64,000 nt of DNA from Planctomycetaceae bacterium (GCA_020638995.1 JACKHM010000001.1:1-64000), one strand, 5' to 3'; counted from the stretch's first letter, positions 1-8,360 are shown. Program-made: numbers and translations. Notes: generated by a model from the sequence alone, not told the origin.

Positions 1-84
1 ACCCGCATCACGGGGCGGCGGGAGTTGACGTTGTTTTCAAAATCCGCTGGCCACCGCCGCTCCCGTGCATGCGATGGTTCGTCG
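1..84 (-). repeat. attC site A (truncated by window start)
   Basis: The inverted arms GGGCGGCGGGAG and CTCCCG are present, and the right core GGTTCGTCG lies at 76-84. The left core, expected about 10 bases further out, falls outside the window. Orientation matches the minus-strand cassettes. Confidence 0.7.
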
Positions 85-86
85 AA

Positions 87-320
87 TCAGTCGACTATCA
101 GGAACAGATCGAATCCCCGACATGCGGGTATCCTCGAATCCGGCCGAACGATCTTTAATGATGACAATTCCTTAGCGGTAATCATTCGTGAATCGTTGCC
201 GTCGACAAGGCAAAGTGCTTCACCGTCATGTTCAAGAATCCCTTTCTCCGCGATTGAAAACGCCGCTCTATTTTGCCTTAGCACAATTAACGAGCGACCA
301 TCAACGATCGAAGGATGCAT
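87..320 (-). CDS. Small hypothetical cassette protein (77 aa)
   Basis: This is a 77-residue minus-strand frame starting at an ATG and ending three bases inside the boundary of attC site A, the position expected for a cassette gene. The composition is mixed hydrophobic and charged and it ends in the hydrophobic stretch GFDLFLIVD. There is no recognisable motif, signal peptide or family. It shares its cassette with the open frame at 343-564. I infer that it is a real gene from orientation and position relative to the attC. Overlapping plus-strand frames are probably shadows. Confidence 0.45.
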   Translation of the reverse strand: MHPSIVDGRSLIVLRQNRAAFSIAEKGILEHDGEALCLVDGNDSRMITAKELSSLKIVRPDSRIPACRGFDLFLIVD

Positions 321-342
321 TTGAGTCTACGCGCTGTATGGG

Positions 343-564
343 TCATTCGGGTGGAAGCGTCAACGCAAATTGGAAAATCGCCTTGATTGCGGCATCATCA
401 GTGCCGTGTAGTTCAATCATCTCATCAACGATTCTGGCGGGGTCGCTCGCATTTCGGCGTAGCCATCGCACCGTTGCGCCGGCGAGAAGCGCCGCGACGC
501 CGCAGCCGACGCTCTCACCTGTCAGCTTACCGTCGAGCCATCCACCACGCCACCAATGAAGAAA
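343..564 (-). CDS. Possible cassette ORF without ATG start
   Basis: An open minus-strand frame runs from just inside attC site B to a TGA at 343-345. It encodes LTGESVGCGVAALLAG, then a basic WLRRN segment and an acidic helix ARIVDEMIELHG, and ends ALTLPPE. There is no ATG. A GTG at 471 is the only obvious alternative start, and the better-looking coding region begins earlier. Either a start was lost when cassettes recombined, or this is a gene remnant. It was inferred from coding appearance only. Confidence 0.3.
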   Translation of the reverse strand, partial: FLHWWRGGWLDGKLTGESVGCGVAALLAGATVRWLRRNASDPARIVDEMIELHGTDDAAIKAIFQFALTLPPE

Positions 565-642
565 TCACCCGGCCGCGACGAGAGATTGTCCAATTTCAAA
601 ACGCCGACTTCGCGGCTCGGGTGCCTTGCCTGGTTATCCGCC
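548..642 (-). repeat. attC site B
   Basis: Inner arms CACCCGGCCGCGACGAGAGAT and its partner around CGCGGCTCGGGTG match those of site P. The right core is GGTTATCCGCC (632-642). The left core is degenerate (CGCCACCAATGAAG) compared with site P. Confidence 0.65.
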
Positions 643-1065
643 TATCGCGTGTTGGTATCTAACTGCAGTGCGAATGGAGGCCAAGATGGATGCGAGACAG
701 CAGATTAGGAAAATCGAGAACCAACGATTGAGCGGATTTCCCAAGAGCGATGCACCGACCAAAGCCGTGAATGCGACAATGTACACAGAAGTGGGGATTC
801 GATCGAGTTTCGATTTGCGTCGCAGGTGAATCATGCCAGCAGAAATCCCAATGTATGCAAACAAAAGCAGGGGAACGCCGAACATAAGCAAGATTGCCAC
901 GAAATCGTCGTTCATGTTTCCGGCGATATCGTGATAGCAGGAGAGACCGCAAAGAACGGCAGCGACGGAACCAAGACCGATGGTGCCAGCCGATAGTATG
1001 CCGACCGCGACAAGCGAGATGGAAGCAACTGGAGTACTCGTCGATGGTGGTCCGTAAGGATTCAT
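634..1065 (-). CDS. Cassette membrane protein
   Basis: A 143-residue protein when started at the ATG at 1065; the longer frame to 1107 would run into attC site C. It has about four hydrophobic segments, for example ISLVAVGILSAGTIGLGSVA, FVAILLMFGVPLLLFAYIGI, SVYIVAFTALVGASLL and FSIFLICCLASILAS, so it is probably an integral inner-membrane protein. The stop codon lies inside the right core of attC site B. No family recognised. Confidence 0.65.
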   Translation of the reverse strand: MNPYGPPSTSTPVASISLVAVGILSAGTIGLGSVAAVLCGLSCYHDIAGNMNDDFVAILLMFGVPLLLFAYIGISAGMIHLRRKSKLDRIPTSVYIVAFTALVGASLLGNPLNRWFSIFLICCLASILASIRTAVRYQHAIGG

Positions 1066-1080
1066 GTTTGGATTGCGTCT

Positions 1081-1180
1081 CGTCAGAGCAGATACGGCAA
1101 AGGTCACCGGGTTGCGGCCAGCGACGTTGATTTTAGAACTGGCTCGGCCCGCAACTCCCGTGTACCGCCTTGTTCGTCGA
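1081..1180 (-). repeat. attC site C
   Basis: Arms GGTCACCGGGTTGCGGCC and GGCCCGCAACTCCCGTGTACC pair with small interruptions. The right core is TGTTCGTCGA at 1171-1180. The left core is degenerate. Confidence 0.65.
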
Positions 1181-1227
1181 AATCCGATGCTGGGATGAAG
1201 CTCTTCCGCGACTCAATCGCGACATCC

Positions 1228-1482
1228 TCAGGATTCCACCTCGACAGCATATGATTCTAAAAAGCCACACTTAGAGCAGCAGTACGTGACAACCGCAAGT
1301 TTCTCAGCCTTGTCGTAGCTCACGAGTTTCCCGTAAAGGCCGAGTTTGAGCTCCGGCGTCCCACGGATCCATTGCGGGACGACGCCAGCCTGCCGACCAG
1401 TGGGTGATCTTAGTGTCGCGTCTTTCATGAATCCGGCATCCATTTGAGCACCGCATTTTATACAGGTGGGGGCATCTTTCAT
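1228..1482 (-). CDS. Zinc-ribbon cassette protein (DUF6487-like)
   Basis: An 84-residue protein with an N-terminal CIKCG pair followed by the phrase MDAGFMKD, a middle W-I-x-G-x-P segment, and a C-terminal CCSKCGFLESYA. The two CxxC pairs and the closing CG-F/Y-LESYA match small PF20097-type zinc-ribbon proteins as I know them; that family name is from memory and not searched. No signal peptide. It is a single gene in its cassette, with about 170 bases between its start and attC site D, longer than the leaders of other cassettes. Confidence 0.7.
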   Translation of the reverse strand: MKDAPTCIKCGAQMDAGFMKDATLRSPTGRQAGVVPQWIRGTPELKLGLYGKLVSYDKAEKLAVVTYCCSKCGFLESYAVEVES

Positions 1483-1649
1483 CGTGGTGCGTCTCCAAAC
1501 GGATTTCGGTGATTCGAATAAAGACTCGTTCGCACTTTAGCCGTCAAACTTGGCACGAAAATCAACTGTGCGAGTGGTTTTCTCTGAAACATCGCCGCCC
1601 CGGTGTCATCGAACCGTCCGGCGACGTTGAATGTGGCGCGGGCAATTCA

Positions 1650-1746
1650 TCCGACGAACGGTAAAGTTAACGTGGTGCGAGGAGTTGATTCTGATGTTCA
1701 AACCAGACAGCGCCGAGCACTCACGTTCAACGCATAGTTCGTTGGG
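1650..1746 (-). repeat. attC site D
   Basis: Left core CCGACGAACG at 1651-1660 and right core TAGTTCGTTGG at 1735-1745. The inner segment shares GCGAGGAGTTGA and GCGCCGAGCACTCACGTTCAACG with the commonest attC type in this array. Confidence 0.8.
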
Positions 1747-1947
1747 GTTTCGGCGAAAACACCATGCCAGCCGAACTTGACGCAACATAGCACATCGCCC
1801 AGGTGACGCCAATCATTTCTTTCCAGCACCGTCAGCCATCGTCAGCACGATTTTCTTTCGGCCGCGCGCCCATTCGTAGTTGGATGTCGTCACGTCGTCA
1901 CAGCAAGCTCCTATGAAGTTCGAGAAGGCGTTGGCATCGCCAACAGA

Positions 1948-2202
1948 TCATTCGACACGGTCGACATCGGGGTCGATCCCCATGCTACGGAGATGCTCGC
2001 GTTGTAAGTCGGTCAGTTGTTTGCCGATCCCGTCAAAATCAGTTTCAATGTCGAAGCGTCGACCGTCGCGAAACGCATAAATAATCGCGAGCCCTGATTT
2101 CTGCAAAGCCTCACGTAGCGGAGAAGTGTCGGGCAAGGTCGCATCGATCTGGGACAGCATGTCCGATAGCCGATAGAGTTCGGTCTCGTCTTCGGGAGTC
2201 AT
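1948..2202 (-). CDS. Hypothetical acidic cassette protein
   Basis: An 84-residue soluble protein starting at an ATG only nine bases from attC site E, as expected for the first gene of a cassette. It is rich in Asp, Glu and Leu and looks mostly helical (ELYRLSDMLSQIDATL, LREALQKSGLAIIYAF, LTDLQREHLRSMG). There is no motif I recognise. About 200 bases between its stop and attC site D hold no convincing gene. Confidence 0.6.
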   Translation of the reverse strand: MTPEDETELYRLSDMLSQIDATLPDTSPLREALQKSGLAIIYAFRDGRRFDIETDFDGIGKQLTDLQREHLRSMGIDPDVDRVE

Positions 2203-2210
2203 GAAACCTG

Positions 2211-2308
<98 letters not shown>

Positions 2309-2324
2309 ATTTTGCGGAACGAGA

Positions 2325-2792
2325 TCATTGTACACGATAGATCAATGATCCAACTGGAATATCGTTGACCGTTAGTTTGGGAAACAGTAGTGCCATTACC
2401 TCACCGGGTGGCACCTTGCGAGCAAGTTCAACATTCGCATTTGCCGTAATTGCATTGCCGTTGGGTTTCAAGATTTTGACCTTTGGTGAGGAAATGGGCC
2501 ACCACGGATCAGGATCTTTGTTGAAGAACACGGCCGTGCCACGTCGTTCAATTTCAAATACGTCCGATACAGTTAGATCGTCCCGATGGTGACCAATGAT
2601 CGATGCGCTTCCGTTTTGTGATTCGGAAAGAAGAACGACAACCCGATCGCCGGGCACAACGCGAAACATCAGCCTCGCCGTAGTGGCGGAGATGGTTGCT
2701 TCGACTTCGTTTCCGCCATCGATTCTGACGCCAAACGACCTGTTGTGTCGTTGTTCGGTAACTGTTCCAACATCCTTTGTGCTCTCGTGCAT
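2325..2792 (-). CDS. IF-1-like OB-fold cassette protein
   Basis: A 155-residue protein. Residues about 8-56 read like translation initiation factor IF-1: G-x-VTEQ, then SFGVRIDGGNEVEATIS, then a basic/hydrophobic segment and PGDRVVVLLSE, the usual order of the S1/IF-1 OB fold. The remaining 100 residues are not from IF-1 and have no recognised domain. True IF-1 is about 72 residues and a housekeeping gene, so this is an OB-fold relative rather than infA itself. Nucleic-acid binding is inferred. The start ATG lies about 18 bases from attC site F. Confidence 0.6.
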   Translation of the reverse strand: MHESTKDVGTVTEQRHNRSFGVRIDGGNEVEATISATTARLMFRVVPGDRVVVLLSESQNGSASIIGHHRDDLTVSDVFEIERRGTAVFFNKDPDPWWPISSPKVKILKPNGNAITANANVELARKVPPGEVMALLFPKLTVNDIPVGSLIYRVQ

Positions 2793-2809
2793 GCTGGAAT
2801 CTTGCGGCG

Positions 2810-2905
2810 GATAACGTATTGCAATCTAACCGTTGGCAGCGGGGGAGTTGCGTGTGTGGCTTTGTAGAGGGACTCGCTGCCGACGGTTAGATTGGGCGTT
2901 GAACG
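2810..2905 (-). repeat. attC site F
   Basis: A strong inverted repeat, CAATCTAACCGTTGGCAGC against GCTGCCGACGGTTAGATTG, inside the outer cores GGCGGATAACG (2810-2820) and GGGCGTTGAACG (2893-2904). The IS91-type element begins at or just after its right core. Confidence 0.75.
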
Positions 2906-3186
2906 AAGCCGACGGAGCGAGAAGTGCAGCCTGACTTTCTATGCGAATGCCACTCGCTTCGCGGCCCAGACGATACGCAGTTTAACCGCTCGCTTGCGTG
3001 GGCGGCAAGCAGAAAGCGATCTGAACTGCGGTTTGCTCGCCAAGCGATCGTGACGAGCGTAGCGATGGTAAGGCCAATCGTTGCTGTGGCGCGCAGCCGG
3101 TTACGGCGACCAACGTGGATTGTTTTCGAGGAATGTCAGCTGAATCTCCTGAGTGTGTTCTGACGGGGCCTAGCCGTCGATTGGGC

Positions 3187-4461
3187 CTAGCCGTCTGGTT
3201 CATAAGGACTTTGGCGTGTTCGGGGAGAGGAACGCAGCCAGGGGAAGTTCACCAGCGGAGAATGAGTCGCACTCCCTTGGAACACCTCCCGCCAACTGGG
3301 ACGCGACGTGGACTCGACCAACGCCATCGGTTGTTCGCAACGCGGACAACACGGGACGCTGGCCACGCCTGCCACGTCTTGTGAATGTTCTTCTGGCTCT
3401 TGCTCCTCCGCCTTCACTCCCAACAGTTCCCGGCAAGTGTCGAGGTACCACGCACACCGGCTGCCGTGATAACCTCCGTAGCGGCGACAACGCGTAAAAC
3501 CTTTGGGCAGGATGTGCAGCGACCAGCGACGCAAGAACTCGACGCCGGGAATCGTGTGTGCAACTTGCGGATTGCCTTGCGACTTGTCCTTGCTGCGAGC
3601 CGAGAACGTGACTTGATCTGCCTGCTGACTAACGATCCGCGCATCGGAGATCGGGCCCCCTGTCATGTAACGCGTCATGTACTTCAACACCTGCTCCGGA
3701 TTACTGCTCCCAGTCGGCGGGCCGGAGATGAACACGTTCCAGTCGGACTGACGCAGGGCCTTCAGCCAAGCACGCCGCACTCGGCTGTCGTGTAACTGAG
3801 ACCATTCGTCAGGCAACTGTAAACTTCCCTTCCGCAATAACATCCCCAAGCCGCGGACGAACCGATCGCGAAACGTCCGTCCGAGTTGTTTGATGTCCAC
3901 CAGGAACGGCTCGCGGCGATTGGGAAAGCTGGCGTCCTGGGCCACAACCCAACACGGATCGTTGTCGGGATTCGCCGAAGGACCGGCTCCCGGAACGAGC
4001 GCATGAACATGCGGATGATGTCCCAATTCTTGATTCCACGTGTGCAGCACCAGCACCGCAGCCGGATCGATGCCTTGTTTGAGCAGTTCATGACGCAAGG
4101 CTTGCCACGCACTGCGAAATAGCAAGCGATACAGCGCGCGGCGATTACCCAGGATCAGCCGCGAGAAGCGGTCCGGCAGTGTGAAGACCACTTGAAAGTA
4201 ATGAATGCCGGGCAAGATCAACTCGCGCGTCTTGTCCATCCAATCAGCGCGTCGAGCCCCGGCACACAACGGACAATGCCGGTCGCCGCACGAATTGTAA
4301 ACCTCGCAACTGGTGCCGCAGGGCCGACACACATAGGTATGCCCGCCCAACGTCTTGGTGCGGCACAGCAGCAACTTCGAGAGAACACTCTTGATCTGAA
4401 AGGCGTGGTTGCCCGGCCCCATTAAGAAGCGCGGAGCAAATTCCCGAATCAAGTCGATCAC
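3187..4461 (-). CDS. IS91-family HUH transposase
   Basis: A 424-residue protein if started at the GTG at 4461, whose GTGA overlaps the recombinase stop codon; a longer open frame upstream is only an antisense-like reading of the recombinase. It begins VIDLIREFAPRFL, has a zinc-binding N-terminal cluster (CRPCGTSCEV, then CGDRHCPLC), the HUH metal motif HPHVHALVPG, and downstream a Y2-type region with LKYMTRYMTGGPISD, where paired tyrosines of IS91 transposases are expected. It ends with a second C-x2-C pair (CCPRCEQPM). Its role is single-strand rolling-circle transposition. Coupling to the recombinase implies co-translation. Confidence 0.85.
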   Translation of the reverse strand: MIDLIREFAPRFLMGPGNHAFQIKSVLSKLLLCRTKTLGGHTYVCRPCGTSCEVYNSCGDRHCPLCAGARRADWMDKTRELILPGIHYFQVVFTLPDRFSRLILGNRRALYRLLFRSAWQALRHELLKQGIDPAAVLVLHTWNQELGHHPHVHALVPGAGPSANPDNDPCWVVAQDASFPNRREPFLVDIKQLGRTFRDRFVRGLGMLLRKGSLQLPDEWSQLHDSRVRRAWLKALRQSDWNVFISGPPTGSSNPEQVLKYMTRYMTGGPISDARIVSQQADQVTFSARSKDKSQGNPQVAHTIPGVEFLRRWSLHILPKGFTRCRRYGGYHGSRCAWYLDTCRELLGVKAEEQEPEEHSQDVAGVASVPCCPRCEQPMALVESTSRPSWREVFQGSATHSPLVNFPWLRSSPRTRQSPYEPDG

Positions 4462-5561
4462 TCGCGGCGACGATTGCGTTTCGCTCGCGGCCGTCGTCCC
4501 GAACTGCGTCGCTGAGCCTTCGGTGGCTGTTGAGTCTCCGTGGAGGGCGGAGAGGTTTCTGCTACAGCCGACGGCGGTGTGACGGTGGGCGAAGTGTTCG
4601 CGTCCGTTTGTGTTTGCGAGTCGGCCACGTGGCTGGTCGTACTCTCCGGCATCCGCTCGGTCCACTGTGGACACTGCCGCACCGGCAGCCAATCGATCGG
4701 GCTGGGTGAACGCTCGAAGTGTTGACGCCGCACGTGCAGATAGATCATCGTCGTGACGAAACTGGAATGGCCCAGCAGCTTGCTGATCGTCAGCACATCG
4801 ACTCCCGCTTCCAGCATGCTCGTGGCGTAAGAATGTCGCAGCGTGTGCGGCGTGACGAGGTTCTTGATTCCCGCCAGCGCCGCCGATAGTCGACACGCTT
4901 TCTGAATCGTGGCCGACGAGAGTGGTACGTCCGGTGTCTTCCCAGGGAAAAGATAATTGTTGGGGCGACGGAGCTTCCAATACTCCCGCAGGGCGTCGAG
5001 CAATCTTGGCGAGGCGGGCGGGCACCGAACGGCAGGACGCCGTTTGGTCGGTCTTTCTTTGTTCCCTTTTCCGGAAGTAATGCGGATCTGAGCCCGCTGC
5101 CCGTCGACGTCGGCCACTTTCAGATGCGTCGCTTCCGCCAGCCGCAACCCGACCGCGTAACAGGTCAACAGTACGGTCCGGTGTTTGGGATTCTCGGTGC
5201 ATTGGATCAACCGCGAGGCTTCCTGATCGGACAACACGACGGGCAGTCGCTTGGGGCGTTTGCCGAAGGGGATGTGTTGGATGGCCCACGGCTTGCCGAG
5301 GGTGACTTCATAGAGAAAGCGTAGGCCACAAACGGCTTGATTGAAGGTGCTCCACGACGCTCGCTTCTCGTTGACGAGATAAATCTGGTACTGGCGGATT
5401 TCCTCGAGGCCGAGTTCTTCCGGTGTTTTGCCGAAGTGTTGGCAAAACTTGTCGACATGCCAGGTGTAGGAGTCGATGGTGCTGGCGGCGAAGTTGCGGA
5501 TTTGCATGTCCTGGATCATGCGGTTGATGGACGGATTGCGGCGGCGTTGGAACGGCGTCAT
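4458..5561 (-). CDS. Tyrosine recombinase of IS91-type element
   Basis: Started at the ATG at 5561, preceded by AGGAG at a good distance; an open frame continues upstream but lacks coding character. The N-terminal core-binding domain runs MIQDMQIRNFAASTIDSY. The catalytic domain shows the Arg box GLRLAEATHL, the HTLRHSYATSMLEAG box, LLGHSSFVTTMIYLHV with the nucleophile Tyr, and a Pro/Ser/Arg-rich tail of about 80 residues. Between the usual GKGNKER beta-hairpin and PRLLD there is an unusual basic insertion (RPTKRRPAVRCPPAS). Such recombinases commonly accompany IS91-type transposases in planctomycetes; their exact role in transposition is not established. Confidence 0.85.
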   Translation of the reverse strand: MTPFQRRRNPSINRMIQDMQIRNFAASTIDSYTWHVDKFCQHFGKTPEELGLEEIRQYQIYLVNEKRASWSTFNQAVCGLRFLYEVTLGKPWAIQHIPFGKRPKRLPVVLSDQEASRLIQCTENPKHRTVLLTCYAVGLRLAEATHLKVADVDGQRAQIRITSGKGNKERPTKRRPAVRCPPASPRLLDALREYWKLRRPNNYLFPGKTPDVPLSSATIQKACRLSAALAGIKNLVTPHTLRHSYATSMLEAGVDVLTISKLLGHSSFVTTMIYLHVRRQHFERSPSPIDWLPVRQCPQWTERMPESTTSHVADSQTQTDANTSPTVTPPSAVAETSPPSTETQQPPKAQRRSSGRRPRAKRNRRRE

Positions 5562-5820
5562 GAGAAGTTCTCCTGAGTGGATGCAGCTTGGAAAAACGAT
5601 CGACCGTACAACAGGTCCTTTGTTTCCAAGCTTGTCACACCAGGAGCCGCAGCGCGAGCAGAAAGTGGAGAAAACTCTGTCGCCGTTGCTTCCCTCGCGC
5701 GCACAATCCGCTTGGCGCACAAATCAGCTACAACAACCCCAAAGCAACACCGAGAGCTTCTCGCATGTCTTCGATAGAGCGCGCCCTTCACCCTTAGCAC
5801 GCCGCCAGCGGAGTCGGCTT

Positions 5821-5914
5821 AGTTCAACGACCAGGATGACCGAGCGGCGGCCAATCATCCAACCATCAGTGAGGACCGCGACCGCCGCTTCGGTCCATCT
5901 GCTAGTTCGTCGAA
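5821..5914 (-). repeat. attC site G
   Basis: Arms GACCGAGCGGCGG and CCGCCGCTTCGGTC pair well. The right core is TAGTTCGTCGAA at 5903-5914 and the left core AGTTCAACGACC. Confidence 0.75.
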
Positions 5915-5915
5915 T

Positions 5916-6455
5916 TCATTGAGGTTCGTGCCGAATTGTGATTCCAGGGCAACGTTCCTTCAGCTGTGCGACGCCGTCGTCGGTTACAAGTGTATCAGAC
6001 AGATCCACCGAAATCAGATCATTGATCGACGCAATGGCGGGGATCGATTCATCGGTGACAGTTGTGTGATTAAGACGGAGGATTCCGAGTGAGCCCACCT
6101 TCGCCAGCAAATCCAGTTGAGAATCGGTGATATCGCAATGCGTCAAGTGGATCATTTCGATTCGTTCGAGTCTCGCAATGTTCTGAATTGACGCGTCCGT
6201 CACGTGTGCCCTAGCGAAGTCAATGCTCTTGATCGTTTTGTACTTGGCTATTTGTGGTGAGCTGACCGGTGTAGAGAAGGCAACCCAATCAGGATGACTG
6301 TGGTCATCAAACGACACATAGTATGCGCCCATCGAACGCAAGTCCGACTCGATCCGAAGGCGATTCCGATAGTCGCGCGTTGTGACCGCGGCGACCGAAA
6401 AGACAATTGCGAAGAGGGCGATCGTCAATAACGCAGTACGTATGCTATATCGCAC
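5916..6455 (-). CDS. Membrane-anchored leucine-rich-repeat cassette protein
   Basis: A 179-residue protein starting at GTG 6455, 15 bases from attC site H. It opens with the planctomycete signature SIRTALLTIALFAIVFSVA, one N-terminal membrane anchor, followed by LRR-type units such as IEMIHLTHCDITDSQLDLL, LGILRLNHTTVTDESI and LISVDLSDTLVTDDGV. These LRRs resemble the short GALA/planctomycete type with a conserved TD turn. The stop codon is two bases before the end of attC site G. Protein-protein interaction is the likely role; partner unknown. Confidence 0.75.
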   Translation of the reverse strand: MRYSIRTALLTIALFAIVFSVAAVTTRDYRNRLRIESDLRSMGAYYVSFDDHSHPDWVAFSTPVSSPQIAKYKTIKSIDFARAHVTDASIQNIARLERIEMIHLTHCDITDSQLDLLAKVGSLGILRLNHTTVTDESIPAIASINDLISVDLSDTLVTDDGVAQLKERCPGITIRHEPQ

Positions 6456-6468
6456 GGCATGTCCATTT

Positions 6469-6560
6469 TCGACGAACGTCCAGATTAACCGAGCCGACGC
6501 GGTTGATTTACCATTTAGTTGGATTGCGCCGTCGGCTTCGGTTCAATCAATGGTTCTGTC
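6469..6560 (-). repeat. attC site H
   Basis: Left core TTCGACGAACGTC, arms AACCGAGCCGACGCGG and CCGTCGGCTTCGGTT, right core TGGTTCTGTC at 6551-6560. The preceding cassette gene terminates inside it. Confidence 0.75.
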
Positions 6561-7036
6561 TTCTTTGTGCCTGCGGCCTGTTTGGTCACAGGAATTGACG
6601 GTCCAGTTTGGGTAAACGGCTGATCACTAACCTGCGCGTGTGCAGATCCCTCCAGGTCGGCAGGGAACACGATAAACGTCCGTCCCTCGACCTGAAATGT
6701 TGTCCAAGGAAGTGGCAACGATATTGGGTCGCCTGGTTTCGGAAAGCTGGCTGCCATATGAAAACATCCATTTGTCTTGTCAATCTTAACCCATGTGATG
6801 AACGGCACGTAATCGCCATCTCGCGGAGAGGCAAGTAGCGCAAGATGTTTCGAAAACGCCAGCTTGTGTTCTAATTCGCGGACGCGTTGTTTAAGCGTCT
6901 CAATGTCAGCAGCCTCGTTCTGTGTATTAGATTCTCGTGCAACAACGGCTGGAGTTTCCGCGACAGCGTTTGAACCACCGTAAAGAATGACGATCGCAAG
7001 AGTGCCTAATCTAGCATGTAAATGTAGCCATCGCAT
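6515..7036 (-). CDS. Secreted cassette protein with short coiled coil
   Basis: A 173-residue protein. The ATG at 7036 is preferred over an upstream TTG because GAGGA lies nine bases before it. The N-terminus (WLHLHARLGTLAIVILYGG, then AVAE) looks like a signal peptide. A short coiled coil follows (IETLKQRVRELEHKLAF), then a region ending in a Pro/Lys-rich tail. No family recognised. The stop codon falls inside attC site H, so the last residues are encoded by the attC. Confidence 0.6.
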   Translation of the reverse strand: MRWLHLHARLGTLAIVILYGGSNAVAETPAVVARESNTQNEAADIETLKQRVRELEHKLAFSKHLALLASPRDGDYVPFITWVKIDKTNGCFHMAASFPKPGDPISLPLPWTTFQVEGRTFIVFPADLEGSAHAQVSDQPFTQTGPSIPVTKQAAGTKKTEPLIEPKPTAQSN

Positions 7037-7079
7037 TTGCAATATTCCTCAGTTGCTTGAGTACACGTCGACGACAATT

Positions 7080-7178
7080 GATTGACAGAACGCTTCGCAT
7101 CAGCGGGCCGGCGCGAGATGCGTTGACTTCAAGGCCGACCCGACCGCCGGCTCCGTTGCATGCGATTGTTCGCCGCGC
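7080..7178 (-). repeat. attC site I
   Basis: Right core ATTGTTCGCCGCG at 7165-7177, left core degenerate (GACAGAACGCTTC), inner arms GCGGGCCGGCG and CGACCGCCGGC. Confidence 0.65.
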
Positions 7179-7285
7179 CATTTCGATCAGCAATCGGGTG
7201 ATGTCACGGAATTGAACGAAGTCATACGATATCAGGGCAATTCGAGACAGGCAATCAGTGCGTGCGGTAGGGGGAGTACCATTCA

Positions 7286-7591
7286 TTAGTCAGCGATCTT
7301 ATTGCACAAGTACTCTGCGATCTGGCGTACGAGTGTCTCGGATTCTGAATCTTTGGCAACGACGATAAAGCCCGACCAGATGTCCCATTCAAGTCCGACT
7401 GTACGTTCGCCATCAGAGTAATCGCGGAACATTTCGTCGAGTCCCAGGACAAGTTCAGATGTGGGTTTTAAGTCAAACGTAGTTGCAAGTTCTTTGCAAA
7501 GGCGCGGGTAGCGTTCCGATTCGACCTTATAGATATCGAAGGTCAAACGATTGCTGGCATCTCGATGGAACGTGTCCTTAGAGTTGGGCAT
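7286..7591 (-). CDS. Hypothetical cassette protein
   Basis: A 101-residue soluble protein starting at ATG 7591 (an in-frame TTG lies six bases upstream), 30 bases from attC site J. Readable segments are RLTFDIYKVESERYPRLCKE, then LVLGLDEMFRDYSDG and VGLEWDIWSGFIVVAKDSES. The alternating pattern and the phrase GLEWDIWSGFIVVAKD resemble small immunity-like or sensor proteins, but I cannot assign a family. Confidence 0.6.
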   Translation of the reverse strand: MPNSKDTFHRDASNRLTFDIYKVESERYPRLCKELATTFDLKPTSELVLGLDEMFRDYSDGERTVGLEWDIWSGFIVVAKDSESETLVRQIAEYLCNKIAD

Positions 7592-7620
7592 GACCAATTA
7601 CTCGGAACCTACATCGATTG

Positions 7621-7715
7621 AGCGGCGAACGATTGGGATAACGGCGGGCGAGCGATGGAGCTTGACTTGTAGCCGGACGTGGCCGAGCCCTGCCGTTGAT
7701 CCCATTGTTATGGCT
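7621..7715 (-). repeat. attC site J
   Basis: Left core AGCGGCGAACG at 7621-7631, arms GGGATAACGGCGGGC and GCCCTGCCGTTGATCCC, right core TTGTTATGGC. Confidence 0.8.
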
Positions 7716-7718
7716 TGA

Positions 7719-8342
7719 TTAATAGCTGTGATCGACCCACGAGACAGTGAAGTCGGTGGTTCGCTTTAACGGATTGAAGGCCTCGCTTTGTTTCAGTCTG
7801 ACGGTCAATTCGGTCATTGCGATCGCGTATTCTGTGTTCGGGGCGTGACCGTCATCTGATTCGCCCGCTTCGTAATAATGGTCGCTGTATAGTTCACTGT
7901 CGAAGCCGTTGTCGTCGGTCAAGTCAGCGAACCCTTGATACGCCCAATCGCCAGTATTGTCTCGCAATTCGCGAACGCCTTCGTCTGTGCGATACTCGCA
8001 CCCTTCAGCACGTTGCCTGGCGCGATTTTCGTTGATCACTGCCAGCACCGCTTGATCATCGGTTCGGTCGAGACCGCAGCATTCGGCTTCGATTTTTAAG
8101 CCAAATTCTTCGTCACGCAAGTCTTCTTCGGTCAAGTCTGAGATATTGTCGATTCTTCGTGTTTGCCGGTCCCAATTTGATTGGTACGCATGAAGTGTCT
8201 GGGCGAACTGTTCGAGCGAATTGAGGCAGAGCATGTCGGCATCAATTGCAAAAGCGTAGAACGTCTCGTTTGGGTGCTCGCGCGCGAAACGTTCGATGCT
8301 GGTGCGGCAGTGTTCGAGCAATCTATCTACGTCGAACGACAT
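7719..8342 (-). CDS. DUF4303-like cassette protein
   Basis: A 207-residue acidic soluble protein starting at ATG 8342, about 18 bases from attC site K. The opening (FAREHPNETFYAFAIDADML, then SLEQFAQTL) matches the start of DUF4303 proteins as I remember them, with a central acidic region and C-terminal LTVRLKQSEAF. DUF4303 proteins are often found near polymorphic toxin and immunity genes; the family call is from motif memory and was not searched. The stop is just left of the right core of attC site J. Confidence 0.6.
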   Translation of the reverse strand: MSFDVDRLLEHCRTSIERFAREHPNETFYAFAIDADMLCLNSLEQFAQTLHAYQSNWDRQTRRIDNISDLTEEDLRDEEFGLKIEAECCGLDRTDDQAVLAVINENRARQRAEGCEYRTDEGVRELRDNTGDWAYQGFADLTDDNGFDSELYSDHYYEAGESDDGHAPNTEYAIAMTELTVRLKQSEAFNPLKRTTDFTVSWVDHSY

Positions 8343-8360
8343 TGCAGTTTCCGTTTAAGC

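Larger units (their letters stand above)
2905..5820 (-). mobile_element. IS91-family element with tyrosine recombinase
   Basis: A two-gene insertion element lies between attC sites F and G: a tyrosine recombinase (4458-5561) and an HUH-type transposase (3187-4461) overlapping by four bases. The 281 bases left of the transposase stop and 259 bases right of the recombinase start hold no gene and should contain the ends. The left limit is uncertain. On the transposase strand the sequence after the transposase reaches GTTC at 2901-2904, and GTTC is a known IS91 target tetranucleotide, which makes 2905 a candidate end. The right limit is only bounded by attC site G. Confidence 0.6.

Noticed and set aside
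2325..2792. Calling the cassette gene infA
   Set aside because: Twice the length of IF-1, in a mobile cassette and only N-terminal similarity; described as IF-1-like instead.
4462..5289. Upstream extension of the IS91 transposase to 700 residues
   Set aside because: The extra 276 residues overlap the tyrosine recombinase gene in another frame and look like shifted low-complexity sequence; the GTG overlapping the recombinase stop is a better start.
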